From the NCBI RefSeq assembly GCF_007829835.1, contig NZ_VIWP01000003.1:62001-126000 (forward strand): DNA of 64,000 nucleotides, written 5' to 3'. The notes beneath the pieces are model-generated. The model ran no database searches. It saw only the letters and a program-made list of their open reading frames with translations, and was not told the origin of the DNA. Every line of letters begins with the position of its first letter. The first letter of the stretch is position 1. Origin of the DNA: Neorhizobium alkalisoli (GTDB taxonomy: Bacteria > Pseudomonadota > Alphaproteobacteria > Rhizobiales > Rhizobiaceae). The translations under genes were made by a program, and so were the position numbers. Of the stretch, positions 44,476-53,947 are shown in pieces.

Positions 44476-45372
44476 TCAGGCCGCAGCCGCGATCATCGAT
44501 CCGAACGCATCCCGCATGCTTTCCGCCACGGCCTTGGCCGGCGCAGAAAGCTGCGGTGCGGTCAAAAGGCGGATGTCGAAGCTGATCAGCTCCGGCAACC
44601 CTTCCTTGGCGCCAAGAATCTGCATGTCTTCCGTTACGTATGAGCGCGGCAATGGCGCGATCGCCAGATCCGAAACCACGGCCGCGCGCTGCGCCATCGT
44701 ATGGGCGCTGGCATAGGCGATGCGATAGGCACGCTTGATCTTGTCGATCTGCGCAATCGCATCCTGACGCCAGACGCAGCCCTCTTCCCAGACGGAAATC
44801 GGCAACGGATCGCGCAGATAAGCCGTGCCGCACTTCGCCCCGACCCAGACGAGCTTTTCCGTGTGGATCACCTCGCCGATCGTCGGAAACGGCCGTGTCG
44901 CGCAGTTGATCAGCGTCAGGTCGAGCCTCTGCTCCTCCATCCGCTTCCTGAGCTGCAGGCTCTGATCGACGGTGACATCGATCATGATGCTCGGAAAACT
45001 CTCGCCAAAGTCCTTGAGCAGTTTTGGCAGGATGCGCTCGGCAATGTCATCCGGCGCCCCCAGCCTGACGACACCCGACATTTCCGGCATGACGAAACGC
45101 GAATAGGCCTCGTTCGAAAGCGCAAGCATCCGCCGGGCATAGGATAAAAGCAGCTCGCCATTCTGCGTCAGCGTCACCGAACGGGCATCGCGCAGAAAAA
45201 GCGTCGTCTTCAGCTGCTCTTCGAGCTTCTTGATCTGCATGGAGACGGCGGACGGCGTGCGCAGCACCGCGTCGGCTGCGGTGGAAAAATTGCCTGTCTC
45301 GGCAATCGCCACGAAGGTCCGCAAAATGTCGTTATCGAGCAGCGGAAGCGGCGAACGAAACGGAACGGTCAT
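44476..45372 (-). CDS. LysR-family transcriptional regulator
   Basis: A 298-residue LTTR with N-terminal winged HTH (LRTFVAIAETGNFSTAADAVLRTPSAVSMQIKKLEEQL) and a substrate-binding domain. It ends 3 nt from the convergent RACo gene, which places it in the locus. ATG 45372 has GGAGAAGG upstream; ATG 45384 is possible. The perfect repeat GTTTGA-N7-TCAAAC at 45418-45436 upstream suits autoregulation. Ligand unknown. Confidence 0.9.
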   Translation of the reverse strand: MTVPFRSPLPLLDNDILRTFVAIAETGNFSTAADAVLRTPSAVSMQIKKLEEQLKTTLFLRDARSVTLTQNGELLLSYARRMLALSNEAYSRFVMPEMSGVVRLGAPDDIAERILPKLLKDFGESFPSIMIDVTVDQSLQLRKRMEEQRLDLTLINCATRPFPTIGEVIHTEKLVWVGAKCGTAYLRDPLPISVWEEGCVWRQDAIAQIDKIKRAYRIAYASAHTMAQRAAVVSDLAIAPLPRSYVTEDMQILGAKEGLPELISFDIRLLTAPQLSAPAKAVAESMRDAFGSMIAAAA

Positions 45373-45417
45373 GACCTTCTCCATCAAAAATTCTGAATTT
45401 AAAGACCATATCATTTC

Positions 45418-45436
45418 GTTTGATTGAAAGTCAAAC
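45418..45436. promoter_or_regulatory. Candidate LysR operator upstream of its own gene
   Basis: GTTTGA and TCAAAC form a perfect 6-bp inverted repeat with a 7-nt centre (contains a T-N11-A pair), 46 nt upstream of the LysR start, in AT-rich promoter DNA. Confidence 0.5.
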
Positions 45437-45588
45437 ACAACCCATATTAGCAAGCATCAGATGAAGAGCGCCACAAAGCGCAACAGAAATTCATAAGAGA
45501 CATCACGTCCATCTGATTGATTGATGAATTGCCGGTGTTCATTCTCCCAGTCGGACATCGCGCATGGATACACCCAAGGAGAACTGCC

Positions 45589-45795
45589 ATGACCATCATC
45601 ACCCTTCGGGAAGGCGGCCGTCTGCCGGTCCAGGCTTCGTCCCCCTCCTATGGCGCAAAGCTGCATGCCGCCGCTCTGCGGTTGATCGACAACTGGAATC
45701 GCCGCAAGACGGAAAGGATGCTGGAAGGCCTCCCCGTTGACATCCGCAAGGATATCGGCTGGCCTGCCAGCGACGAAGTCACGCTGCGGCACTGA
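45589..45795 (+). CDS. DUF1127-family small protein
   Basis: A 68-residue protein ending in the YjiS-like/DUF1127 pattern LIDNWNRRKTERMLEGLPVDIRKDIGW. Short DUF1127 proteins bind RNA or act in phosphate and C/N metabolism in alphaproteobacteria. AAGGAGAACTGCC precedes the ATG. It stands between the LysR and AraC-type regulators with no obvious operon partner. Confidence 0.82.
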   Translation: MTIITLREGGRLPVQASSPSYGAKLHAAALRLIDNWNRRKTERMLEGLPVDIRKDIGWPASDEVTLRH

Positions 45796-45879
45796 TCGAA
45801 TAAGCCCTGCCGGTTCCGGCTGCACTCTGCAACCGGACCGTGCAGGACGATCATTCGCCTCGTTAAAAAATGCCGCCCC

Positions 45880-45899
45880 TGCGACCTCCCCATGTCGCA
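45880..45899. promoter_or_regulatory. Perfect dyad TGCGAC-N8-GTCGCA upstream of the AraC-type regulator
   Basis: The dyad lies 110 nt before the regulator start. Its right half TGTCG is repeated 22 bp downstream (45893 and 45915), two helical turns, which suits an AraC-family protein. Similar sites occur at 38487 and 34443. Confidence 0.55.
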
Positions 45900-46008
45900 A
45901 AAATGTAATCGGCCTGTCGTCAAAAGTCCTTCTCCGCCATCTTTTTCCATGGCAATGTCGTTTTTAAAGAAGACAGTCAGCAAATGACCGTCAAAGGGGA
46001 ACGACGAC

Positions 46009-47037
46009 ATGGACGTAACAAGCAGAGGTCCGGGAAAGAAGCGCTCGCTGGTGTTTTTCCTGGTGCCGCATTTCACCATGCTGCCTTTCTCGGCTGCCGT
46101 CGAGACGCTGCGCATTGCAAACCGCATGCTCGGTTACGAAGCCTATTCCTGGCGGCTCTGTTCCGCCGATGGCGAGAAGGTTTACTCGTCGAGCGGTATC
46201 GGTATCGAAGTCAATTCCTCGCTCGCCGACGAGCGCCGCCATCTCGGTGGCGAGAACCGTCCTAACATGGTTCTCGTCTGTTCCGGCATCTATGTCGAGG
46301 AATTCCAGAACAAGTCGGTCAATGCCTGGCTGCGCGAGACCTATAATCGCGGCATCGCCGTCGGCAGCCTCTGCACAGGCGCCCATGTCTTGGCCCAGGC
46401 AGGCCTGCTGAACGGCAAGCGTTGCGCCATTCACTGGGAAAACCTGCCCGGTTTTGCGGAAGCCTTTCCGCAGGCTGAAGTTTATGCCGATCTCTACGAG
46501 GTCGACAGCAATCTCTACACCTGCGCCGGCGGTACCGCCTCGCTCGATATGATGCTGAACCTGATCGGCCAGGATTTCGGCGAGAACCTCGTTAACCGCG
46601 TCTGCGAGCAGCAGCTGACCGACCGCGTCCGCAACCCGCATGACCGCCAGCGCCTGCCGCTGCGAGCACGTCTCGGCGTACAGAACTCCAAGGTGCTGTC
46701 GATCATCGAGCTGATGGAAAACAATCTCGCCGAGCCGCTGTCTCTGGTAGAGATCGCCGACGATGTCGGCCTGTCGCGCCGCCAGATCGAACGCCTGTTC
46801 CGCCAGGAAATGGGCCGCTCGCCGGCTCGTTATTATCTGGAAATTCGCCTCGACCGCGCCCGCCACCTTCTCGTGCAGTCATCCCTGCCGGTCGTGGAAG
46901 TGGCGGTTGCCTGCGGCTTCGTTTCGGCCTCGCATTTTTCCAAATGCTACCGCGAAGTCTATAACCGCTCGCCGCAGCAGGAGCGCGCTGAACGCAAGCT
47001 GACGATGAACACGTCACGCACCGGCGTCGTCGTCTGA
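46009..47037 (+). CDS. GlxA/GbdR-type AraC-family regulator
   Basis: A 342-residue regulator with an N-terminal DJ-1/PfpI-like domain (SLVFFLVPHFTMLPFSAAVETLRIANRM, then GSLCTGAHVLAQAGLL) and a C-terminal AraC double HTH (PLSLVEIADDVGLSRRQIERLFRQEMGRSPARYYLEIRL). GbdR and close relatives activate glycine betaine and dimethylglycine breakdown, so this is the likely activator of the methyltransferase locus. It is transcribed alone, with a candidate self-binding dyad upstream. Confidence 0.9.
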   Translation: MDVTSRGPGKKRSLVFFLVPHFTMLPFSAAVETLRIANRMLGYEAYSWRLCSADGEKVYSSSGIGIEVNSSLADERRHLGGENRPNMVLVCSGIYVEEFQNKSVNAWLRETYNRGIAVGSLCTGAHVLAQAGLLNGKRCAIHWENLPGFAEAFPQAEVYADLYEVDSNLYTCAGGTASLDMMLNLIGQDFGENLVNRVCEQQLTDRVRNPHDRQRLPLRARLGVQNSKVLSIIELMENNLAEPLSLVEIADDVGLSRRQIERLFRQEMGRSPARYYLEIRLDRARHLLVQSSLPVVEVAVACGFVSASHFSKCYREVYNRSPQQERAERKLTMNTSRTGVVV

Positions 47038-47094
47038 TCGGGTTTTCGAAAGCGAGATAGCCATCGGCATGGAAATGCAGATGGCTATTTGTTA

Positions 47095-47703
47095 TCAGTG
47101 CATCCCGGCCAGCATCGTGTGGTCGGAAAAGACCTGATTGCGGCCGTTGCACTTGGCCATGAACAGAAACTGTTCGGCGGCATTCAGATAGTTGTCGAAC
47201 GTTTCCGGCCCATAGATTTCAGCAACGCCGATCGACACGGAAACGGCGACATCCGCATCACCCGCATTCACCGTGATCCCGGAAATATCCCGGCGCAGCG
47301 TCTCGCAGAATTCCGTCGCAGCAGCATCGTCGCAACGAACGAGCAGAAGGCCGAACTCTTCCTCGCCAAGGCGGGCGACGAGATAGGGCGTCCGGGCCAC
47401 AGCCCCCTTCAGATGCCGCGCAATCGACGTGATAACCCGATCCCCGACATCCATGCAGTGACCGTCATTGATCCGCTGCAAGTGGTCGATATCAACGATC
47501 GCGACAGCCACAGGCTCGCCTGCCGCCAGACAAGCCTCAACGATGGGAGCAGCCTGGCGATAAAATTCCCTGAGCGTCGGAAGACCTGTCAGGCAATCTT
47601 CGGCAGGCGATCCGCCTGCCGTGAACGCGCCGGCCGTTTGCGATAACACGCCGCCAAGATCGGCACTCACGTCTCGCGGCAACTGGCTCTCGATATAAGG
47701 CAT
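47095..47703 (-). CDS. GGDEF-domain protein with degenerate active-site motif
   Basis: A 202-residue protein; residues ~35-195 form a GGDEF domain (DCLTGLPTLREFYRQ, VAIVDIDHLQRINDGHCMDVGDRVI). The signature loop reads R-L-GEEEF (113-117) in place of GG(D/E)EF: the second Gly is Glu. This probably weakens or abolishes diguanylate cyclase activity, though the metal-binding Asp71 is kept. It follows a tandem receiver gene by 18 nt, so the two look like a split PleD. Confidence 0.85.
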   Translation of the reverse strand: MPYIESQLPRDVSADLGGVLSQTAGAFTAGGSPAEDCLTGLPTLREFYRQAAPIVEACLAAGEPVAVAIVDIDHLQRINDGHCMDVGDRVITSIARHLKGAVARTPYLVARLGEEEFGLLLVRCDDAAATEFCETLRRDISGITVNAGDADVAVSVSIGVAEIYGPETFDNYLNAAEQFLFMAKCNGRNQVFSDHTMLAGMH

Positions 47704-47721
47704 TGCAAAATTCCGCGATGA

Positions 47722-48570
47722 TTACGCGACGTTCTTGACAGCCGGAGCTGCCTTCTTGGAGCTGTGCGACCAGATCTGGATCAGCGTGTCGAGGTTCTGG
47801 TTGACGCGGCAATAGAATTCCTCGTCGATGAACGGACGCAGCATGAAGTCGTTGCCGCCGGCCTTGAGGAAACGCGCCGTCAGAAGCCGGTCGGAAGAAG
47901 ACGAGACGCCGATGATGCGCAGCTCATGCGAACCGCGGACCGAGCGGATGCGACGGGTCAGTTCGAAACCATCGATATCCGGCATGTTGTAATCGGTGAC
48001 GACCAGGCCGATATCCGGGCTCTTCTTGAGGATTTCCAGCGCCTTGGCGCCGTTCTCGGCAACGCTGACGCGGAAATTGTAGCGCTTCAGGCGGCTCGAA
48101 AGCAGAGCGCGCGCCGTCGGGCTGTCATCGACGATCAGCACATGGTGGCGATGGTTGGTAAGGAAGCGGCAGACCGATTCCGCCAGCATCTCGACCGCAA
48201 AGACATTGTCCTTGAGAATGTAATCGACGATGTCCTTGGCGAGCAGCTTGTCGCGGGTTTCCGCGTGAAAGGTGCCGGTAAAGACGATGGTCGGGATCGA
48301 CAGATCAACGAGATATTCAAGTGCCTCGCCGTTTTCGGCGCCCGGCAGGTTGATGTTGGAGATCGCAAGGGTGACCGGATCGGTCGAGCGGTCATAAGCC
48401 AGCTGCAATTCCTCGAAATTGCGGCAGATCTCGACCTCGATGCCGAACAGCTCCTTCATGCGCGTTCCGATCATCGACGTGAAGACGTTCGAGTCCTCGG
48501 CAAGCAATATTCTCGAACCCGCCAAAGACTCGCCTGCATACTGCATGCCAGAAATACCGAGGAATGCCAT
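47722..48570 (-). CDS. Response regulator with tandem receiver domains (PleD-like, no output domain)
   Basis: A 282-residue protein with two receiver domains (about 20-135 and 143-265). The second is canonical: acidic pair in LIVDDSPT and phospho-acceptor Asp193 in VVTDYNMPDIDG. The first keeps LLAEDSN but has Asn72 where the acceptor Asp should be (AISNINLPG), so it is probably a pseudo-receiver. The layout equals the REC-REC part of PleD with the GGDEF domain encoded by the next gene. ATG 48570 is chosen; an earlier TTG/ATG leader is non-homologous. Confidence 0.88.
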   Translation of the reverse strand: MAFLGISGMQYAGESLAGSRILLAEDSNVFTSMIGTRMKELFGIEVEICRNFEELQLAYDRSTDPVTLAISNINLPGAENGEALEYLVDLSIPTIVFTGTFHAETRDKLLAKDIVDYILKDNVFAVEMLAESVCRFLTNHRHHVLIVDDSPTARALLSSRLKRYNFRVSVAENGAKALEILKKSPDIGLVVTDYNMPDIDGFELTRRIRSVRGSHELRIIGVSSSSDRLLTARFLKAGGNDFMLRPFIDEEFYCRVNQNLDTLIQIWSHSSKKAAPAVKNVA

Positions 48571-48764
48571 GGATACCCCTACCCTGATGATACTGTCCCT
48601 ATGCAAGTATCTCTAGAGCAAACGATTTGCAGAACCGTTAATCGCGGCGGCGATTTCTGTATATATATCAACGGCCACGTACGAGCCGTCGATCAAGGTC
48701 AATGATCTCTTACTTGACAGCCCGACTTACATGACTTGTTTTTTACAGTCCGGTCACAGTCGTA

Positions 48765-51191
48765 TCATGCGCCGCCACGCATATCCGCGTCTTCATCTGC
48801 CGATATCGGCTTTCCACGATGGAAAACGATCTCCTGCTGCGGGAACGGGATTTCGATATGCTCCTCGCGAAAACGCTTGAGGATGGCGATCCTGAGGTTG
48901 TTGCGGATCCGCAATCCGTCACCCATGTCGGCGAGATGGAAGCGCAGCTCGAAATTCAGCGCCGAGGCACCGAAGCTCAGGAATTCCACATGCGGCTCGG
49001 GGTTGCGCAGCACTTCCGGGATCTGGTCGACGAGCTCCAGAAGAATATCCATCACCTTCTGCGGATCGGAATCATGGCTGACCGAGATCGGCACTTCCGA
49101 GCGGCCGATCCTGTTGCGATGGGTCCAGTTGCCGACCGGCGAGTTGATGAGGTCGGAATTCGGCACGATGATCGACTGCTTGCGGAAGGTTTCGATCTCC
49201 GTCGCACGCACGGAGATGCGCTTGACGATGCCTTCATTGGCGCCGGTCACGACATGGTCGCCGACCTTGAACGGCCGTTCAACGAGCAGGATCAGGCCGG
49301 AGACGAAGTTCGACACGATGTTCTGCAGACCGAAACCGATACCGACCGAGAGGGCCGAGGCGACGAGCGCGAAGCTCGACAGGTTGATGCCCGCCGCCGA
49401 GACGCCAACGATCACGGCCAAGCCCACGCCGAGATAACCGATGCCGGTCTTGACCGAGTTGCGCACGCCGAGATCGACCTGGCTGCGCGCCATGACATTG
49501 CCGTCGACCCATTTCTGAACCCAGCGAGTGACGATGTAACCGAGCGCAAAGAGCAGGACGCCGCCGAAAATGCCGACGATCGAGATCGAGACATTGCCGA
49601 TCCGGATTTCGGTGAAGAAGCGGAAGAACCAGCTCTCGATATCGGCGGGCTGAAAGCCCCAGGTCAGAAGAATAAGCGGAATGCCGAACAGCAGTGCGAC
49701 CGCATAGATGCTGAGACCGGCAACAAGACCCGTCTGGTCGAGCGCAACTTCGCTGAAATGCCGCTTCTCCGCCAGGCGTCGGCCGATCGTGGTATTCTTG
49801 AACGCGCCCTGCTTGGAAATCGCCTTGCCCGAGAGGAAGCCGAGATAGACCAGCACGGCGACGGCGCCGGTCAGGACGATCTGGGTCGAGACGAAGCGCG
49901 CAAGGCCGACATAGCCGGTCAGCACGGCGAAGATCAGCAGGCCGCCCGCGACACGAAGCAGGATCGAAAACACCCGCGGCCAGGCATGGCCGGCCGAATC
50001 CGGATCTTCATCTTCATTCAGCCTCGGCCGCACGAAGGAGATCGCGATCAGAATCAGGCCGACGATCACGGAAGCGATCAAGCTCTTGGCGATCGTCAGC
50101 ACCAGCGGCGAGCTCAGGGCGATGCTGATGGCGCCGAGCAGATAATCGAGGCTGTTGACGACGGCCATGACGAGAACGGCAACCGTCAGCAGCCAGGCGC
50201 CCCTGTTGGTGATGCGCACCAGCCGCCATTCCGGCTCGCCAGGTGCCAGCACGCCATAGGTCAGCTTCCAGACGAAGGAAATGAACCAGATGAAGCCGAA
50301 CAGGGTCGCGATGATCGGCGCGATATCCGGCCTCAGAACATTAAAGCCGTCCAGGAAAAGATAGGACGAGACGAGAAACGCCGCGACCGACACTGTCTGC
50401 ACGACCGTCGACCAGAAGGCGACCGACAGCCGCCGGATATAGGATGTATCGCCACCACCATTGCGGCGAAGAAAGCGGCCAAAGATCCGGTAACCGCCCG
50501 ACAGAAAAATCATCGCCGCGCCGAGCGAAAGCGCGATCGCGCCGAGAAGCTGCCAAGCCTTGAACCGCAGCACGAAGCTGATCCAGCTACCGAAGGTCGA
50601 GCCGAAATTGCCGACCTCGGCCACAAAGGCAGTGCCCGCATCCTGGAAAAGATCACCGCTCAGTTCCGTATGACGGAACAGCGTCTGGGCGAACAGGGTG
50701 CGGCGCAGGTTGGTAATGCTGTTGGCGAGATGCGTCGCGCTGTTGGAAAGGCTGTTGGCGTCGTCGACGATCAGGTTGAGTTCCGAGCGTTCGTTCTCGA
50801 GCTTGGAGCGCTCCTCGACCACGGCCGGCGCCTCGGCCGGTTGGCCTGCGGCCGGTGGCTCGCCGAGGCTGGTGAGCCGCGCCTGGATCTGCTCGACACG
50901 CGCCTTCATCGATTCCGAGGCTTCCCGCATGGCAGCGACGATGTCCTCGGCCTGCGCCCGCAGTTGCGCAAGCTTGGCGTCGTCCTGGGAATCGTCGTTG
51001 AGCCGGGACTGGAAGCGCGAAAGCTGCTGCTTGATCGCGTCCATCTTCGATTTCATCTGCTGATTGATCGAATCGACCGTCACCTTGGCATCCGGCCCAG
51101 CCTGCTGCGCCAGCACGGCCGATGGCATGACCGAAAGCATGCAGCTTGCCGCCACGATCATGACCAGGAAAGCAATACGCAAGGACTGCAT
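48765..51191 (-). CDS. MscS-family mechanosensitive channel with large N-terminal domain (DUF3772 type)
   Basis: About 808 residues: signal peptide (MQSLRIAFLVMIVAASCMLSV region, cleavage near VLAQQ), a periplasmic coiled-coil region (about 35-170, rich in Gln/Glu/Arg/Leu), some ten membrane helices, then the MscS core (GVSAAGINLSSFALVASALSVGIGFGLQNIVSNFVSG) and a cytoplasmic C-terminal domain. It protects against hypo-osmotic shock. ATG 51191 starts the signal peptide; a TTG 39 nt upstream is possible. Confidence 0.9.
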   Translation of the reverse strand: MQSLRIAFLVMIVAASCMLSVMPSAVLAQQAGPDAKVTVDSINQQMKSKMDAIKQQLSRFQSRLNDDSQDDAKLAQLRAQAEDIVAAMREASESMKARVEQIQARLTSLGEPPAAGQPAEAPAVVEERSKLENERSELNLIVDDANSLSNSATHLANSITNLRRTLFAQTLFRHTELSGDLFQDAGTAFVAEVGNFGSTFGSWISFVLRFKAWQLLGAIALSLGAAMIFLSGGYRIFGRFLRRNGGGDTSYIRRLSVAFWSTVVQTVSVAAFLVSSYLFLDGFNVLRPDIAPIIATLFGFIWFISFVWKLTYGVLAPGEPEWRLVRITNRGAWLLTVAVLVMAVVNSLDYLLGAISIALSSPLVLTIAKSLIASVIVGLILIAISFVRPRLNEDEDPDSAGHAWPRVFSILLRVAGGLLIFAVLTGYVGLARFVSTQIVLTGAVAVLVYLGFLSGKAISKQGAFKNTTIGRRLAEKRHFSEVALDQTGLVAGLSIYAVALLFGIPLILLTWGFQPADIESWFFRFFTEIRIGNVSISIVGIFGGVLLFALGYIVTRWVQKWVDGNVMARSQVDLGVRNSVKTGIGYLGVGLAVIVGVSAAGINLSSFALVASALSVGIGFGLQNIVSNFVSGLILLVERPFKVGDHVVTGANEGIVKRISVRATEIETFRKQSIIVPNSDLINSPVGNWTHRNRIGRSEVPISVSHDSDPQKVMDILLELVDQIPEVLRNPEPHVEFLSFGASALNFELRFHLADMGDGLRIRNNLRIAILKRFREEHIEIPFPQQEIVFHRGKPISADEDADMRGGA

Positions 51192-51396
51192 TGCGCGCGG
51201 AAGGAAGCCGGAAATATGCACGTTCGCCAATTCTCTACTCTTCGCTCGAGATCAGGATTCGGCGCGAAAATAGAGACAGTTCAAGGCGAAGAAAAGGACG
51301 CCTCAAGGATTAAGGAGGCACTCAGATGCAATTGCCAAGGAACCTTGGAACATTTTTGACGTTACCAGCCGTCAGTTCAACAGCGAGGGTAAGGTC

Positions 51397-51648
51397 ATGG
51401 AAGACGCAGGCATCGGCTGGATCGCAGCCATCATCATCGGCGGCATTGCCGGCTGGCTCGCCGAACAGTTCATGAAGAGCAATATGGGCATCTTCATGAA
51501 CATCATTTTGGGCATTGTCGGCGCGATCGTCGCCAATGCCATTCTCGGCGTGTTCGGCGTCGTGCTTGGCGGCTGGATCGGTTATCTCATCGCCGGCTTC
51601 ATCGGCGCATGTATCCTGATCGCGGTCGGCCGCATGATCCGCCGATAA
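51397..51648 (+). CDS. GlsB/YeaQ/YmgE-family small membrane protein
   Basis: An 83-residue protein with three hydrophobic Gly-rich helices (GWIAAIIIGGIAGWLAEQFM, IILGIVGAIVANAILGVFGVVLGGWIGYLIAGFIGA). The family is linked to general stress and cell-envelope responses; molecular activity is unknown. GAGGGTAAGGTC precedes the ATG. Confidence 0.9.
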   Translation: MEDAGIGWIAAIIIGGIAGWLAEQFMKSNMGIFMNIILGIVGAIVANAILGVFGVVLGGWIGYLIAGFIGACILIAVGRMIRR

Positions 51649-51705
51649 TTCGGCATCCCAGGCAGACGATTTTCAAGCGGCGGGATTCTCATGGAGGCTC
51701 GCCGC

Positions 51706-52197
51706 TCAGTCCATCTGGAATTCCGCATTATTCCTGTCGAGCAGAATGCAAAGCGCATCGATGACGACACGGTGATCATCCCGCTGCGGCAAGCCGGACA
51801 CGGTCACCGCACCGATGCAGCCGACATTTCGGACCTTGATCGGAAAACTGCCGCCGTGCGCCGCGTATTCCGCGGAAGGCAGGCCGAATTTTTCCTCAAG
51901 CGAGGTCTCCTGCTTTTCGAGCTTGCGGCCGATCCCATAGCTCGAATGGAAGAAACGCAGGACGAGATTGCGCTTGCGGCGAACCCAGAATTCATTGTCA
52001 GGCGAAGAACCGGGAAGAGCGGCGTAAAAAGCCGGCATCGAATGCAGCCGGACATCGAGTGCAACCGGCAGATTCTGCGCATGCGCCATGTTTCGTAGAA
52101 GCGACCCGAGGTCCCAGGCGTCGCTCAGATCGAACCGGTCGAATACCAGCTCCGCCTCCTGATAAGCGATCTTTGCAATATCGTCTTCGATCGTCAC
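51706..52197 (-). CDS. UPF0303/HbpS-like (GlcG-fold) protein
   Basis: A 163-residue protein of the heme-degrading-domain/UPF0303 family: LPVALDVRLHSMPAFYAALPGSSPDNEFWVRRKRNLVLRF and GGSFPIKVRNVGCIGAVTVSGLPQRDDH. Members share a fold with HbpS and GlcG; heme binding has been shown for only some relatives. Single gene. Confidence 0.85.
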   Translation of the reverse strand: MTIEDDIAKIAYQEAELVFDRFDLSDAWDLGSLLRNMAHAQNLPVALDVRLHSMPAFYAALPGSSPDNEFWVRRKRNLVLRFFHSSYGIGRKLEKQETSLEEKFGLPSAEYAAHGGSFPIKVRNVGCIGAVTVSGLPQRDDHRVVIDALCILLDRNNAEFQMD

Positions 52198-52279
52198 GGC
52201 ACGCTCCTCTACCTTCTACAGGACGTCATTGATCGCAATGACCGTCAGGAAAGTAAAGGCGTGTGCTGCAACGGTTTTA

Positions 52280-53662
52280 TCAGGCTCTCTGCGCCGCGCG
52301 CGGCAATGCCTTTGCCACTTCATCGGCAATGACGACAGAGAGATCCTGTGCCTGCGCACGGATATCCGGCACCGCGGTGATTTCCCAGAATTGCCCCGCC
52401 GTCAGCGCACCAACCGCATAGACACCCGCCTGACGCCCGCCATCCGGACCGAGAACCTGCGACCGCTGATCGACGCAGATACCGAGCCCGAGTGGATCGG
52501 TTGCCAGCATGCCACCGTCGCGCATCGCCTGCAGAAGCGGTGAATGAGCAATGCCTGCCCGTTCCATACCCGTACAATTGACGACCCAATCGGCACTCAG
52601 GGAAGCAGACACGTCGGTACCCCGCGGCCGGTAATCGATACGGCAGCGATCACCCTCACCCGTCATGCCCTTGATATAACCGGCATGAACAGAAACCGTA
52701 CCATCCTCGACCAGCGCGCCGAAACGGGCGGCGACCTCGGGCGCGATCCGGTGGCGATGAATATTCCACCAGGCAAAACCATGACGGAGAAAACGGGACC
52801 GCTGCTCGCGTGTCAGGCTTTGCCACAGAGCCTGTGTCTGCGGCCGCAAGCCGTCGACAACCGCGCGCCAAGGTGCACCCTGCTTTACCTGCTGGCGCAT
52901 GGCACGGAGCAGGCCGCTGATATCTCCGCTATTGGGCAGAACCGGCGGCTCGGGCGTTTCCCGTCTCGCCAGGTGCCCGTGTGGCACAAGTCCACGGCGC
53001 GAAAGAACGCTGATCCGGCCACGATGTCCGTGTTCCCGCAGCGACAGGACCTGATCGATCATGGTCAATCCCGAGCCGAGAATACAGATCTCGTCATCGG
53101 GCCTGACCCGCGAAAGCCATCCAAGCCGCCAGGGATTTTCGATCACGCGTTCGCGCGACCGCAACGGAAGTTCCGCCGCAGCGGCAGGAAGTCCTGCACT
53201 GCCGACGCCGAGCGCCAGAACCACATTCGATGCCCGCAGCATCGTACCGCTGTCGAGATTGAAGACGAGTTCGCTCCCCTCGCGCCGTGTGCAGCAGATC
53301 GCCTTCGCCTTGATGAAATCGACATCCGCACGCTGCCTGTTGCGCAGAAGCGCTGCGAGCGTATCGCGCAGATAAAGCCCGTAATCGGCGCGACAGGCGA
53401 AATCCTCGGCAAAGACAGGCTTGCCATTGCGCCGCAGCCAATCGACGAAATCATTGGGCTTGTCGGGAAACATGCTCATCCGCGCTGCCGGCACATTGAG
53501 CCGGTGCAGATGGAATTCCGTGCGATAGGCCGTTCCCCGACCAAAACCGGGGTCATCCCCCACGACTGCGATACAGGCCGATGGCGGCAGAGTGCGCAGC
53601 AGATTGATGGTCAGGGCGATTGCCGAAAATCCGGCTCCGACGATCACGACGTCATAGGTCAC
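52280..53662 (-). CDS. FAD/NAD(P)-binding protein (PF13454-like)
   Basis: A 460-residue flavoprotein with an N-terminal dinucleotide motif YDVVIVGAGFSAIALTINLL, a second Rossmann segment EICILGSGLTMIDQVLSLREHGHRG, and GVYAVGALTAGQFWEITAVPDIRAQA at the end. Related proteins act on hydroxyacylglutathione-like or siderophore substrates, but no function is assigned. GTG 53662 is preferred because GAGGAG lies 7 nt upstream; the ATG at 53677 is upstream of that site. Confidence 0.85.
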   Translation of the reverse strand: MTYDVVIVGAGFSAIALTINLLRTLPPSACIAVVGDDPGFGRGTAYRTEFHLHRLNVPAARMSMFPDKPNDFVDWLRRNGKPVFAEDFACRADYGLYLRDTLAALLRNRQRADVDFIKAKAICCTRREGSELVFNLDSGTMLRASNVVLALGVGSAGLPAAAAELPLRSRERVIENPWRLGWLSRVRPDDEICILGSGLTMIDQVLSLREHGHRGRISVLSRRGLVPHGHLARRETPEPPVLPNSGDISGLLRAMRQQVKQGAPWRAVVDGLRPQTQALWQSLTREQRSRFLRHGFAWWNIHRHRIAPEVAARFGALVEDGTVSVHAGYIKGMTGEGDRCRIDYRPRGTDVSASLSADWVVNCTGMERAGIAHSPLLQAMRDGGMLATDPLGLGICVDQRSQVLGPDGGRQAGVYAVGALTAGQFWEITAVPDIRAQAQDLSVVIADEVAKALPRAAQRA

Positions 53663-53947
53663 GTGCACACTCCTCATCCCGCTTGGTAAAAGGCCGCATT
53701 GAAACCGGGCATCGAGTCTTGAGACCGGTCATTCGCAATCACTACCAGACTAATAGAGATTGAACGCGAGTAAAGGGATTTGTGCCGGGGCCGATTGGCA
53801 ATGCCGCATCGGCGCGCATGCAGGGCAGGAACAGCAAGGCTTTTCCCGAATATTCGCAAAACCTCATTTCCGGCTCCTCCAGCTCTGGCTGGCAGGTAAA
53901 CCGGATTGACGATCATCGGTTCCCTCGATCGCCTCGAGGCAAGGCGA

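Noticed and set aside
48819..51359. 846-codon plus-strand open frame opposite the MscS-family gene
   Set aside because: Low-complexity charged translation with no domain; the minus strand has a signal peptide, membrane helices and the MscS core.
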